Below, piece after piece: positions 1 to 7,787 of a stretch of 36,627 nucleotides of DNA. Numbering within the stretch: the stretch's first letter is position 1; each line of letters starts with the position of its first letter. The notes beneath the pieces are model-generated. The model was not told the origin of the DNA and made no database searches. It saw only the letters and a program-made list of their open reading frames with translations. Location of the stretch: IMG/VR virus record IMGVR_UViG_3300021438_000043, positions 1 through 36,627 of that record; one strand, 5' to 3'. Source of the DNA: a virus. The position numbers and the translations under genes were made by a program.

Positions 1-100
1 GCTAATAGATACCGATAAATCAATAATAACATGTAAAAAATGCAATAGTTTTATTTTTGATGAATTTGGTAAATGTGCGCAATGTGGCGAGTGGGCTTAA
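1..100 (+). CDS. 3' part of zinc-ribbon cassette gene (truncated by window start)
   Basis: This is the last 32 codons of a gene whose complete copy is at 35678-35917; the two copies are identical here. It carries two CxxC pairs (CKKC and CAQC) typical of a small zinc ribbon. The stop codon at 98-100 is followed eleven bases later by TAAC (108-111), the array crossover sequence. In this copy the next base enters the array-end sequence directly, whereas in the copy at the right end a further cassette is present. It is a partial duplicate caused by the circular overlap, not a second gene. Confidence 0.9.
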   Translation, partial: LIDTDKSIITCKKCNSFIFDEFGKCAQCGEWA

Positions 101-107
101 TTGCGTA

Positions 108-131
108 TAACTACATTGTAAACGCATAAAT
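108..131. other. Array B terminal junction (attI-like landing site), cassette-free state
   Basis: TAAC (108-111) is joined to TACATTGTAAACGCATAAAT (112-131). The same right half follows the last gene at 36513, and a near copy (17 of 20 bases) follows array A at 26323. TACA-T-TGTA here and TATA-T-TATA at array A are both small palindromes, so the differences are compensatory. I infer that this is the site at which cassettes join the phage genome. No protein binding can be shown from sequence. Confidence 0.6.
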
Positions 132-189
132 ACACATATAATAACTTTTGGCAGAATATACGCAATAAAAATTAATTCAAAAATAAGCT

Positions 190-522
190 ATGAAAATACT
201 AAAAATTTTAGCAATTATTTTATTAATTGAGAGTAGTTGCAAAAAAGAAAACGAAAGTAATATCACTATTGAGTTTAAAGCGTATGCTTTTGAAAATTAT
301 ACGGTAAATGTCAATTCAAATTCAAAAGTAATATTCAGCGACCAGTTGAGTAAAATTAACAAAGTAGTAAGCTTTTATTGCAAAGAAGGCGATAAGTTTT
401 CGATTCAAACAATTGGAAAGAATGTAAACTTTAAAGCAACAATAACGAATAGTTTTAACACGAATAGTTACTGGTTCGATAAGGAAACTGTGAGAGTATT
501 TTATAATAGAGTAAATAATTAA
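190..522 (+). CDS. Putative lipoprotein, 110 aa
   Basis: The N-terminus is a short lysine-containing leader followed by a hydrophobic stretch (LAIILLI) and then SSC at residue 17, with KKEN directly after it. This resembles the lipoprotein signals of Bacteroidota, although glutamate at the -3 position of the lipobox is atypical. The rest is a small soluble domain, probably beta-rich, with no motif I recognise. It lies immediately after the array B landing site and reads away from it, separated from the next gene by 10 bases. A phage lipoprotein at this position could alter the infected cell surface (for example superinfection exclusion), but that is a guess. Confidence 0.7.
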   Translation: MKILKILAIILLIESSCKKENESNITIEFKAYAFENYTVNVNSNSKVIFSDQLSKINKVVSFYCKEGDKFSIQTIGKNVNFKATITNSFNTNSYWFDKETVRVFYNRVNN

Positions 523-532
523 TTTAAAATCC

Positions 533-763
533 ATGAATTACGTAGTTTTAAAAGTAAACAAGGGTAAAAGCATTGAAAAGGTTCATTATCAATTGAATAT
601 TGCAATGAATAGATTTAATTGCAACGGATTTAAAATTGGGAATGTCGGTAACGATTTTATTAACAATAAATTAACTGTTATTTTGTTCGATAAAGATTGT
701 CTTTTGAAGAATAAGAAACAAATTGAACAAACCGGGATTGAAAATATTAAGAAGCTTATTTGA
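533..763 (+). CDS. Hypothetical protein, 76 aa
   Basis: The ATG lies 10 bases after the stop of the lipoprotein-like gene, so the two are probably co-transcribed. The protein is small, basic and without membrane segments. Alternating hydrophobic residues near the start (YVVLKV) and a second strand-like segment (KLTVILF) suggest a small alpha/beta fold. I do not recognise the family. Confidence 0.6.
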   Translation: MNYVVLKVNKGKSIEKVHYQLNIAMNRFNCNGFKIGNVGNDFINNKLTVILFDKDCLLKNKKQIEQTGIENIKKLI

Positions 764-793
764 ATTAATGAAAAATTAATAAACAATATTTAG

Positions 794-801
794 TATATTT
801 G
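794..801 (+). promoter_or_regulatory. Bacteroidota -7 promoter element TATATTTG
   Basis: TATATTTG matches the TAnnTTTG element of Bacteroidota sigma-factor promoters. It lies 33 bases before the start of a 41-aa gene and about 300 bases before the terminase genes. It could therefore drive the small gene and the packaging genes. No clear -33 TTTG was seen at the expected distance. Confidence 0.45.
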
Positions 802-833
802 CATTATAAAACAACAATTATATTTAATTAAAT

Positions 834-959
834 ATGAAAATAGTTACAATTTATTATTATCAAGAAAAAAGAATAATTTTTTGCGATAAAGTCGAAAGCA
901 AAGGAACGCATTTTGAAGCAACAAAAAACGATGGCACTTTGGTTGCTATTATTTCGTAA
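834..959 (+). CDS. Small hypothetical protein, 41 aa
   Basis: The reading frame starts at an ATG just downstream of the TATATTTG element and ends at TAA 957-959. The product begins MKIVTIYYYQ and ends TLVAIIS. Short proteins of this kind, apparently a single beta-hairpin domain, are common in Bacteroidota phages. There is no motif to assign a function, and the spacing to the promoter is the main support for calling it a gene. Confidence 0.5.
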   Translation: MKIVTIYYYQEKRIIFCDKVESKGTHFEATKNDGTLVAIIS

Positions 960-1095
960 ACGCAGTTATTGAATTTAATAATTAATTAATGAAAATTCTT
1001 TATAAAAATATATATTGTTTTTTATTAATAGAATTTTCGATAATAGTATTGTTATCTATTGTTTTCTATGTAGTTTTTTGTTTAAATCGTTAATT

Positions 1096-1539
1096 ATGGC
1101 GGCTCCACTTGGTAATATAAACGCAAAAAAATGGACAATTAGAAAGGCTGTTAACATATTCAAAAAGGCTATTGAATTAACTAAGCAAAAAGAATTATAC
1201 GACTTTGGAATTAATGGCAAAAAGACTGGATATTCATACGATTTTATTGGAGAAATCGCAGCAGAATTGGGTATATACAAAGACCTTTTTATTTATCTTA
1301 AAGATACATACCCAAGTCTAAAACGACTTGATAATGAACTTCATACTAACATTGAGCGAAATTGTTTTTCGAACACAAAAAAAGGAATTATAAAAGAAGC
1401 TACTGGAATAGTCAATTTAAAAGCTAATTATCGATGGTCAGATAGGGTTGACCTTTCAACAAACGGCAAAGACATAAACACAACTATCCCGATTACACTA
1501 ACAAAGGAACAAATTGATAAAGCCCTCGAGCAATATTAG
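1096..1539 (+). CDS. Terminase small subunit
   Basis: The 147-aa product begins MAAPLGNINAKKW, an opening typical of small terminase subunits in Bacteroidota phages, followed by charged helices. I chose ATG 1096 over an upstream in-frame start at 1015 because the extra 27 residues are hydrophobic and unlike the family. It would bind phage DNA and present it to the large subunit. It overlaps the large terminase gene by 26 bases, the usual order. The family is assigned from N-terminal pattern, length and position, not from a catalytic motif. Confidence 0.75.
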   Translation: MAAPLGNINAKKWTIRKAVNIFKKAIELTKQKELYDFGINGKKTGYSYDFIGEIAAELGIYKDLFIYLKDTYPSLKRLDNELHTNIERNCFSNTKKGIIKEATGIVNLKANYRWSDRVDLSTNGKDINTTIPITLTKEQIDKALEQY

Positions 1540-2914
1540 TGAAATTGACAAATTGATTATTCGAGCCGGGGCGACTTCGCATTTTTGGTTATTTTGCCTT
1601 CACTATGATTACGAATTTTTCAATAAAAGGCGATTTTTAAAACAAATTGCAATTGCATTTCAGGATGTAATTGACAAGTACAAAAACGGAATTGCAATTA
1701 GCATATCTGTATCATTGCCGCCTAGAGCTGGTAAATCTTATATTACTTCACTGTTTGCAGCGTATTGGATTGGTAGATTCCCAGAATTATCTGTAATGAG
1801 AAATACATGCACAGCAACTCTGTATGATAAATTTAGTTATGACACTCGCGCAATCGTTCGGAGCGAAAAATATAAAGATGTATTTCCTAATATAAAACTT
1901 GCAGGTGATAAACAAAACCTCGGAGGGTGGAATTTAGAACAATCAAAACAAGTTGGGTATTTCGGTTCTGGGGTTGGTGGCTCTATAATTGGATTTGGTG
2001 CTAATTTGGCAATAACCGACGACCTTTATAAATCAATGTCAGACGCGCTTAGTGTTACTACTCGCGAAAATGTTGAGATGTGGAAGCAATCAGCTCACGA
2101 TTCGAGAAAAGAAAAAAACTGCCCTGAAATATTTATCGGAACACGATGGGCAGTAGATGACATAATAGGCAAAGCAATTGAAAGTAATAAACTAACTCAC
2201 TCTATCATAGTTGCTGCTATGGTTGATGACCGTTCATTTTGTGAAGATGTAAAAAGTACAGAAGAATATCAAAAAATTAAATCAGAGATTGACGAAAGTA
2301 TTTGGAGTGCAGAATATATGCAGAGTCCTTATGAGGTTAAAGGGTTATTAATTCCATTAGGGCGATTAAGACTAACTCAACAAATGCCAATTGAAAGTAC
2401 ATTTAGATTTGCAGTAGTTGACCCGGCTGATATGGGAGGAGACAAACTAGCGGCCATATTCTGCAATTGCATTATCATTGGTAAGTTGGTAAATATTTAC
2501 CTCGAAGATGTAATTTGCAATAAGGATGGGATAGAAGTAAATAACGAAAACATAATTTCAAAACTTCAAAAAAATAAATCTGAAAATGTGTTTATTGAAT
2601 CGAACGGGGTTGGACTTGCTTCAGCTCTTTTACTAAAAAAGACAATAAACAGCTTGCAGTTGTCAACTAAATTAAGTCCATTCAATAGCTCCGAAAATAA
2701 AGAGGTTAGAATACTTTCAAACTATGAATTTGTAAGAGATAAGTTTTTATTTAATCAGAACTACAAAGAGATAAAAGACTACAATACGTTCATTACTGAC
2801 CTTACAACTTATTCAAGTGAAGGAGATAATAAGCACAAAAAGGATGCAATGGACGTTATTTGTATGGCTGCAAAAGTTATTAAGATTAAATATAATTCAA
2901 TTTTATACAGCTAA
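1514..2914 (+). CDS. Terminase large subunit (packaging ATPase-nuclease)
   Basis: The N-terminal ATPase has a Walker A-like SLPPRAGKS near residues 67-75 and Walker B LAITDD near 165-170. The C-terminal nuclease has VVDPAD near 302-307, IESNGVG near 362-368 and KKDAMDV near 443-449, giving the expected acidic residues of an RNase H-like metal site. The protein pumps DNA into the prohead and cuts it. The start is TTG at 1514, preceded by AAAGGAA at a good spacing, one of the few clear Shine-Dalgarno sequences in this genome. It overlaps the small subunit. The length of about 466 residues is normal. Confidence 0.93.
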   Translation: MIKPSSNISEIDKLIIRAGATSHFWLFCLHYDYEFFNKRRFLKQIAIAFQDVIDKYKNGIAISISVSLPPRAGKSYITSLFAAYWIGRFPELSVMRNTCTATLYDKFSYDTRAIVRSEKYKDVFPNIKLAGDKQNLGGWNLEQSKQVGYFGSGVGGSIIGFGANLAITDDLYKSMSDALSVTTRENVEMWKQSAHDSRKEKNCPEIFIGTRWAVDDIIGKAIESNKLTHSIIVAAMVDDRSFCEDVKSTEEYQKIKSEIDESIWSAEYMQSPYEVKGLLIPLGRLRLTQQMPIESTFRFAVVDPADMGGDKLAAIFCNCIIIGKLVNIYLEDVICNKDGIEVNNENIISKLQKNKSENVFIESNGVGLASALLLKKTINSLQLSTKLSPFNSSENKEVRILSNYEFVRDKFLFNQNYKEIKDYNTFITDLTTYSSEGDNKHKKDAMDVICMAAKVIKIKYNSILYS

Positions 2915-2932
2915 ATAATTTAGTAAAACGGT

Positions 2933-2976
2933 TGTATAATAAAAATATTTGTATATTTGCTAAAAATATTAGCAAA
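2933..2976 (+). promoter_or_regulatory. Promoter and 8-bp palindrome before the portal gene
   Basis: TATATTTG at 2952-2959 fits the -7 element, with TTG at 2933-2935 as a possible upstream element. TTTGCTAA (2956-2963) and TTAGCAAA (2969-2976) form a perfect 8-bp inverted repeat with a five-base spacer. It overlaps the -7 element and ends on the A of the portal ATG. It could be a repressor operator or an mRNA hairpin that affects translation. A related palindrome lies beside a second promoter at 18142-18154. Confidence 0.5.
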
Positions 2977-4241
2977 TGTCAATTCTTGAAAGAATTCCAT
3001 TTTTAAGAAAGAAAGAATTTGATTTAAAGAAAGAAGCCGAATATTCTCAAGAACGAATCGGACAACTTCGCATCCCTGAAAATTTAACAGACCAAAACGC
3101 ATTTATATTAGCAAACTCAGTAGCTGAAATATTTTGGCCTATCGATTTTCACTCCGATAGAGCCTCTAAGCTAAGATTTTACATATCAAAAAACGGCAAA
3201 GAGATTGTTAATACAGAATTAAACAGATTTATTGGGGACAAAATAAACCCTTTCTATTCATTTTCTGACTTGTTTTATCAAGCTGTTTTCTCGTATTTGG
3301 CAAGCGGAAATATTATAGCTTACCCAACCAGACCTAGCGCATACGACGCTGTTTTATCGGCCTCAAATATTAATAGGATTGACATTCTTTCACCCGACAG
3401 TTTGCGAATTGATGAATTTACAAGCATGTCGATTTTAAAGGCGAATAGTCTTAATTCATTAATAAAAAAGGCGCAATACTGTCAGTCGTATCTTAACGAA
3501 TATTTAGAAGTCGAAAATTTGGTTATAAAAAATATAGATTCTACTCGTCAACAATATTCAAATATTCTTTCAAAAAGCCCATTATTTAAGTGCCAGAAAT
3601 CAATTGACACTCTTTTATCTGTTTATTCAGCTCGTTTTAATGTTTATGCAAACAATGGATTTGCCGGATATTTGGTGAAAAAATCTTCAGCAAATCAAAA
3701 TGGATTGGCCGATATAGTTAATGACCCAATAAACAGAGATAGCATATTAAAAGACATTAACGAGCGTGGAGGATTGACTGGAAAGCGTCATCTTTGGGGT
3801 ATTTCGTCAGTTCCCTTAGAGTTTATAAATACATTGGTTTCGATTAAGGATTTATTGCCACTCGAAGAAACTCTCGAAAACTCTATAAAAATAGCCTCAG
3901 TTTATCAAATTCCGCCCGGATTAGTTCCAAGAAAAGATGGTCAAACATTCGACAATCAGGGGGTATCTGAAAAAACAGTATGGGAAAACTCAACTAAAAG
4001 TATTGTTCAGACTGTTTGTGAATTGTTCACAAAGGCTTATAGATTAGATGTTTTAGGGTATTCGATAGGCGCAGACTATTCGGGAGTTTCAGCATTTGAA
4101 CAAAATGAAGACGCAAAAGAAACAAGCATTTCAAAACGACTTGACAATTTAAAGAAAATAAAAGATATTTCTCCAGAAAAAACAGATTTTGTTAATTCTG
4201 AAATTGATAAAATATTAAACGGCTATGGAAAAGAAAATTGA
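2976..4241 (+). CDS. Portal protein
   Basis: This 421-aa protein has the features of HK97-type portals: an N-terminal segment (LANSVAEIFWPIDFHSDRAS) then a region rich in aromatic residues around YQAVFSYLASGNIIAYP, and a C-terminal segment with YQIPPGLVP and DNQGVSEKTVW resembling the clip/stem part. Twelve copies would form the ring at the packaging vertex. It sits between the large terminase and the prohead protease, the canonical place, and overlaps the protease gene by 17 bases. Length and order are typical. Confidence 0.88.
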   Translation: MSILERIPFLRKKEFDLKKEAEYSQERIGQLRIPENLTDQNAFILANSVAEIFWPIDFHSDRASKLRFYISKNGKEIVNTELNRFIGDKINPFYSFSDLFYQAVFSYLASGNIIAYPTRPSAYDAVLSASNINRIDILSPDSLRIDEFTSMSILKANSLNSLIKKAQYCQSYLNEYLEVENLVIKNIDSTRQQYSNILSKSPLFKCQKSIDTLLSVYSARFNVYANNGFAGYLVKKSSANQNGLADIVNDPINRDSILKDINERGGLTGKRHLWGISSVPLEFINTLVSIKDLLPLEETLENSIKIASVYQIPPGLVPRKDGQTFDNQGVSEKTVWENSTKSIVQTVCELFTKAYRLDVLGYSIGADYSGVSAFEQNEDAKETSISKRLDNLKKIKDISPEKTDFVNSEIDKILNGYGKEN

Positions 4242-4824
4242 TAATAAATCCAGAGAAGAAAACTTAATCATTCGTGCAAAGATTAAACCAAGCGAATCTA
4301 CAGACTATGATTTTGAAGCAATTGCGGTTCCTGTCGATAATAAGCAACTAAGATATTCATTTTCAAATGGTGAATATTTTTATCAAGTTCTGAAAACTGA
4401 CCCATCGAATGTCAAATCTGAAAGGTTAGATTCTGGTCTTCCGTTGTTCGACAATCACCCAGAACCAGAAGACCAATGCGCTTTAGAAATACTCGGGATA
4501 ACAGTTTCATACGAATTTACTACTGAAGGTATTTTGATACGTGCAAAGTTGGGGGCTAGGGCAGACGATGCGTTAAGAAGCGATATTAAAAATAGAATTG
4601 TAAAAACAGTATCAATTGAGGGCGACATATTGCAGTATGAAGTATCTCGTACAAATGGGCAAATTCCTATATACAATGCAACTTTATGGGAGCCAACATC
4701 ATTAAGTTTTGCTCCAATACCGCAGGACATTTCGTCTCAAATTTCAGTACAACGAGCTTTAAAGGCACAAATCGAAAAGATAGAGCCAAAGTCAATTATA
4801 AATAATTTAATTCAAAAATTTTAA
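4225..4824 (+). CDS. HK97-type prohead serine protease
   Basis: The product contains LPLFDNHPEPED near residues 72-82 and IVKTVSIEGD near 125-134, matching the catalytic histidine (about H78) and serine (about S130) of the U35/HK97 prohead protease family. Between them lies a conserved type of segment (GILIRAKLGARADDALRSD). The enzyme would trim the N-terminal region of the capsid protein during maturation. It starts inside the end of the portal gene and stops two bases before the capsid gene, so the three are one operon. Confidence 0.9.
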   Translation: MEKKIDNKSREENLIIRAKIKPSESTDYDFEAIAVPVDNKQLRYSFSNGEYFYQVLKTDPSNVKSERLDSGLPLFDNHPEPEDQCALEILGITVSYEFTTEGILIRAKLGARADDALRSDIKNRIVKTVSIEGDILQYEVSRTNGQIPIYNATLWEPTSLSFAPIPQDISSQISVQRALKAQIEKIEPKSIINNLIQKF

Positions 4825-4826
4825 CG

Positions 4827-6077
4827 ATGAAAAAAGATGATTTTTTAAAGATTTGTCGTTCGGCTGCAAAATCGCAGCTTTCCGACAGCGAAGAAAACTT
4901 CTTAGGCTCTATCGGCGAAGCTATCGAGGGGGCATTTAAGAACGACCAAGTGGAAAGAAATAAACAGCTTTCTGAAATTGTAGAAGGTAAATTGGGTGTT
5001 TTCGAAGGCTCTGAAACTGTTGCTGGAGTTATCCGTGCGCTTGCTACCAAGGTTGATGACGTTGAAAACAAATTCAAACGTAACCTAAACGAACAAGAAA
5101 AATCAGTGCTTCGTAAAGCATTGGAAGCAAAGAAAGAAGAAATTCTTAAAATTGCTCGCCACCAATCGACCTCCCCATGGCAAATCGAATTTAAGTTGAA
5201 GCGTGCCGCTTCTGCATTAATGACAACTGCAACTGTTGTAACTGGGGCAACTGCCATTAACAATGACAACGTTTTCGACGACATGGAAATTGAAGTTATT
5301 CGTTACCCGAAAAACTTCATTATCGATGCCATTGCAAGCCGATTAGTTTCTATTGTTCCTCAATTTTGGAAATGGAAAGAGCAAGAAACCGCCGGAGTTG
5401 GTGTTCCAACCGCTGTAAGCGAAGGCTCTGAAAAACCTTTGGTAGACAAGAAATTTGTTTGGAAATCTTCTGAGCGAAAAAAATATGCTGGTCGTATTGA
5501 ATTTACCGAAGAGGTTGAAATGGACTTTCAGCAACTCTCTTTGGACATTATCAATATGTTTGAAGAAGATGTACTTCGCGCATACAATGCAGGCGTATTG
5601 GCTGACATTTTAGCTTGGGCTCCAAGTTATGCAGGCACTGCTTTGGATTTAACTATTACAAAACCAACAGTGATGAACGTTGTTAATGCCGGTAAATTGC
5701 AGTTATCTAACTATAACTACGCAGCCGACACGTTGGTTATTAATCCTTCTGATTATGCATCAACCCAAAACATGCAGAACGTAAACGGCGACCCTATCTT
5801 TATACCTGATGCTGTTTTATTTCCCGGCCTTCGTTTGTTCGTAACAAACAAAATAGACGCTGGTACAATTTTATTGGGCGAAGGTTCGATAATCAAAGAG
5901 CAGCACTCAAACTACATCGTTCGTCAAGGCGTGTACGGGAATCAGTTCATCGAAAACGAAAAAACAATTGTTGGTGAAATTTTCTCGAACTTAAAGCTTA
6001 CAACTGAAAGCAAAAAAGGATGGGTAAAACTTGACGTAGCAACTGTTTTAGGTTCTTTAAAGAAACTTCAAAACTAA
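4827..6077 (+). CDS. Major capsid protein (HK97 fold) with scaffold-like N-terminus
   Basis: The 416-aa product has a highly charged, helical first 120 residues that resembles the delta/scaffold domain removed by the neighbouring protease. It is followed by a body with ATVVTGATAINNDNVFDDMEIEV and a later segment around DTLVINPSDYASTQNMQNVNGDP, typical of HK97-fold capsid proteins in Bacteroidota phages. GC content and codon use are visibly higher than in the neighbours, as expected for the most abundant structural protein. The position directly after the protease supports the call. Confidence 0.9.
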   Translation: MKKDDFLKICRSAAKSQLSDSEENFLGSIGEAIEGAFKNDQVERNKQLSEIVEGKLGVFEGSETVAGVIRALATKVDDVENKFKRNLNEQEKSVLRKALEAKKEEILKIARHQSTSPWQIEFKLKRAASALMTTATVVTGATAINNDNVFDDMEIEVIRYPKNFIIDAIASRLVSIVPQFWKWKEQETAGVGVPTAVSEGSEKPLVDKKFVWKSSERKKYAGRIEFTEEVEMDFQQLSLDIINMFEEDVLRAYNAGVLADILAWAPSYAGTALDLTITKPTVMNVVNAGKLQLSNYNYAADTLVINPSDYASTQNMQNVNGDPIFIPDAVLFPGLRLFVTNKIDAGTILLGEGSIIKEQHSNYIVRQGVYGNQFIENEKTIVGEIFSNLKLTTESKKGWVKLDVATVLGSLKKLQN

Positions 6078-6080
6078 AAT

Positions 6081-6272
6081 ATGGTTGAATTAGTTACAGT
6101 GTACGGTTCTAAAAAATCCGTACACTTAAAACAAAACCAAGCCTATACGGTAGCAAAAAAAGTAGCCGAGGCTTTATTAAACAACGGAGAGGCCGTTACT
6201 GAAATTTCCGAAGATGTTGAAGACAACGGAGAGGCCGTTACTGAAAAAAGAAAGTATAACAAAAAAAATTAA
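6081..6272 (+). CDS. Small protein with duplicated NGEAVTE motif, 63 aa
   Basis: The ATG lies three bases after the capsid stop codon. The C-terminal half holds two copies of NNGEAVTE/DNGEAVTE, followed by a basic tail (KRKYNKKN). The repeat is exact at DNA level over 24 bases, so it is a recent duplication. The N-terminal part (MVELVTVYGSKKSVHLKQNQ) recalls small capsid-associated proteins found after capsid genes in many phages, which decorate or fill the head lattice. That role is inferred from position only. Confidence 0.65.
   Translation: MVELVTVYGSKKSVHLKQNQAYTVAKKVAEALLNNGEAVTEISEDVEDNGEAVTEKRKYNKKN
6181..6246 (+). repeat. 24-bp direct tandem repeat, 42-bp period
   Basis: The 24 bases at 6181-6204 recur exactly at 6223-6246. 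The period of 42 bases keeps the reading frame and duplicates 14 codons of the small gene. Perfect identity suggests slippage or a recent duplication. Confidence 0.9.
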
Positions 6273-6276
6273 AACA

Positions 6277-6732
6277 ATGAAAAAATTAGGATTATTACTC
6301 GCACTTCTAATTAGTGCATTTGCATTCACAACTTTGAAAGCCGCAGACCCCACGCTTTCATTAGATTTAAATAGTGGGTATGTTTATTATGCTGGGGTTG
6401 CATCCGATACTTGTGGCATTGGCGATACTGTTCAGTACGTAACCATTCAACCGAATAAGCTTAACAAAGTATTTTATTCATTTAAGGTCAGCTTGCATAA
6501 AGTTTCCGGCACAGGCATTAATAGAACTATTTTACAAGCTCGAAAACACTCCACAGACACATGGACTAATATTGCAACTGTACGAACATGGCAGACAAGT
6601 GCAGACACGGCATTTATAACGAATCAAACAAGTACTTTACAAACTTATCGAGAATACCGATTGCAAATTTCAAAAACAACCGGGACATTAAAAACAAAGA
6701 TTAATTACGTCGAGGCAATTTTTCAATATTAA
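6277..6732 (+). CDS. Putative secreted or head-associated protein with signal peptide, 151 aa
   Basis: The product begins with KK and a hydrophobic run (LGLLLALLISAFAFTT) ending in LKAAD, a standard signal peptide with a likely cut after KAA. The mature part looks beta-rich, with many threonine and serine residues. I chose ATG 6277 because it begins this signal sequence; upstream in-frame codons at 6214 lie inside the previous gene in another frame. A signal peptide in the middle of the head operon is odd. It may act in the periplasm during infection, or the hydrophobic segment may serve a structural role. I do not recognise the family. Confidence 0.65.
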   Translation: MKKLGLLLALLISAFAFTTLKAADPTLSLDLNSGYVYYAGVASDTCGIGDTVQYVTIQPNKLNKVFYSFKVSLHKVSGTGINRTILQARKHSTDTWTNIATVRTWQTSADTAFITNQTSTLQTYREYRLQISKTTGTLKTKINYVEAIFQY

Positions 6733-6774
6733 ACGCTAATGGAGCCGTCCGAGGTTCAAGTCCTCGGAGCGTTC
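6732..6774 (+). other. tRNA-like minihelix (T-arm plus acceptor stem)
   Basis: CCGAGG (6749-6754) and CCTCGG (6762-6767) form a stem closing the seven-base loop TTCAAGT, an exact tRNA T-loop pattern. The flanking AACGCT (6732-6737) and AGCGTT (6768-6773) pair as an acceptor-like stem. D and anticodon arms are absent, with only about 11 bases in their place. It occupies the gap between two structural genes. It may be a tRNA 3' end kept as an attachment site, a relic, or an RNA processing signal. No complete tRNA is present. Confidence 0.55.
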
Positions 6775-6786
6775 AAAAACAAAATT

Positions 6787-7296
6787 ATGTTAATAGACGA
6801 AACATATTTCTTAAAAAGCGAAACTAAGTTAGATACTAGCTCAGATAGCTTTATTGAGCTAATCGAACCAGACTACGATAAGGCATACAGAAAATATTTA
6901 ACTTATTTGTTTGGCGCTGAGGAATTTTTCAATTTCAAAAAGATGGTTGAAGAAAATTCTTTAACTGTATTTGTTCCTGAATTTTTTGAAGGGAAACCAG
7001 ATGAGTTAATAGAATACGAAGGATTCAAATTTGAATACACGGGAATTTTAGATATGCTTGCTTGCTTTACTTTTTACGAGTATGTAACTAATAGGCTTAT
7101 TTCAAATACTGTTAAAGGTTCATTTATCCCTAAAAACAACATAGGCGAATACGTGATACCTCGTGAACAGCTTTGCATTGCTTTTAATAGAGGCGTTGAT
7201 TTATATGCAGAGGCGGCAGCATACTTACTGCAAAGTGGGTTATTCCCAAACATACAAATTACAGAACTAAAGCACATTAATCCGCTCGGAATATGA
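6787..7296 (+). CDS. Head-tail connector-like protein
   Basis: The 169-aa product is acidic and mostly helical (for example YDKAYRKYLTYLFGAEEFFNFKKMVEEN). It resembles the connector or adaptor proteins found two or three genes after the capsid gene in Bacteroidota siphoviruses. I chose ATG 6787 (MLIDETYF) because an upstream in-frame ATG at 6739 would translate the tRNA-like minihelix. The gene overlaps the next by four bases (ATGA). Family assignment rests on position and general character. Confidence 0.6.
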   Translation: MLIDETYFLKSETKLDTSSDSFIELIEPDYDKAYRKYLTYLFGAEEFFNFKKMVEENSLTVFVPEFFEGKPDELIEYEGFKFEYTGILDMLACFTFYEYVTNRLISNTVKGSFIPKNNIGEYVIPREQLCIAFNRGVDLYAEAAAYLLQSGLFPNIQITELKHINPLGI

Positions 7297-7787
7297 TAAA
7301 ATCAATGTCACTGAGCGAAATATTAACTGAATACTCAAATAAAATGGGTGTTCCTTTCATATTTGCGACATGGGACGAGCTTGTAAAAATTGCACTTGTT
7401 AAAGGCGAATTGGGTAAAAAGAAATTTCCTTTTTTCGCATTGGAACCAAATATTAAGATAAAAGAAGGCGAATCGTATTACTGGAATGAATTGGATTTCG
7501 TTCTTTATTTTATGGCCGAATGCAAATCGAATGACTCAAGTGCAAAGAAGCAAGAAATATTTGTAAATAGTGTATATCCTATAATAGATAAGTTTTTTAA
7601 GTGCATTCAAAAATCAAACTATTTTGAAACCATAAAAGACGACGGGTTAATTAAATATACTAAGGAAAATATTTACAACCCATCGACGACGGCCAATGAT
7701 TTAAGTGACCATTTCGTTTGCTCGAAGTTGGATTTTAAAAATGTTAAGTTGAAAAAAGATTTACCCGGACATGATTATAAATTGTGA
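7293..7787 (+). CDS. Probable head-tail joining or tail completion protein, 164 aa
   Basis: It follows the connector gene with a four-base overlap and overlaps the next gene by 17 bases, so it is translated as part of the structural operon. The sequence has an alpha/beta character (SLSEILTEYSNKMGVPFIFATWDEL, then an acidic middle section). Its place before the large tail proteins fits a neck or tail-terminator role. There is no diagnostic motif, so another connector component is equally possible. Confidence 0.5.
   Translation: MIKSMSLSEILTEYSNKMGVPFIFATWDELVKIALVKGELGKKKFPFFALEPNIKIKEGESYYWNELDFVLYFMAECKSNDSSAKKQEIFVNSVYPIIDKFFKCIQKSNYFETIKDDGLIKYTKENIYNPSTTANDLSDHFVCSKLDFKNVKLKKDLPGHDYKL

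Larger units (their letters stand above)
1..225. repeat. Circular overlap with the right end of the window
   Basis: Bases 1-111 are identical to 35818-35928 and bases 112-225 are identical to 36514-36627. Between these blocks the right end carries 585 extra bases (35929-36513). The sequence is therefore a circular or circularly permuted genome read slightly more than once around. The two passes differ by presence of one cassette. Confidence 0.92.

Noticed and set aside
6739-6786. Extended N-terminus of the connector gene from ATG 6739
   Set aside because: It would translate the tRNA-like minihelix. The ATG at 6787 gives a better start after an A-rich stretch.
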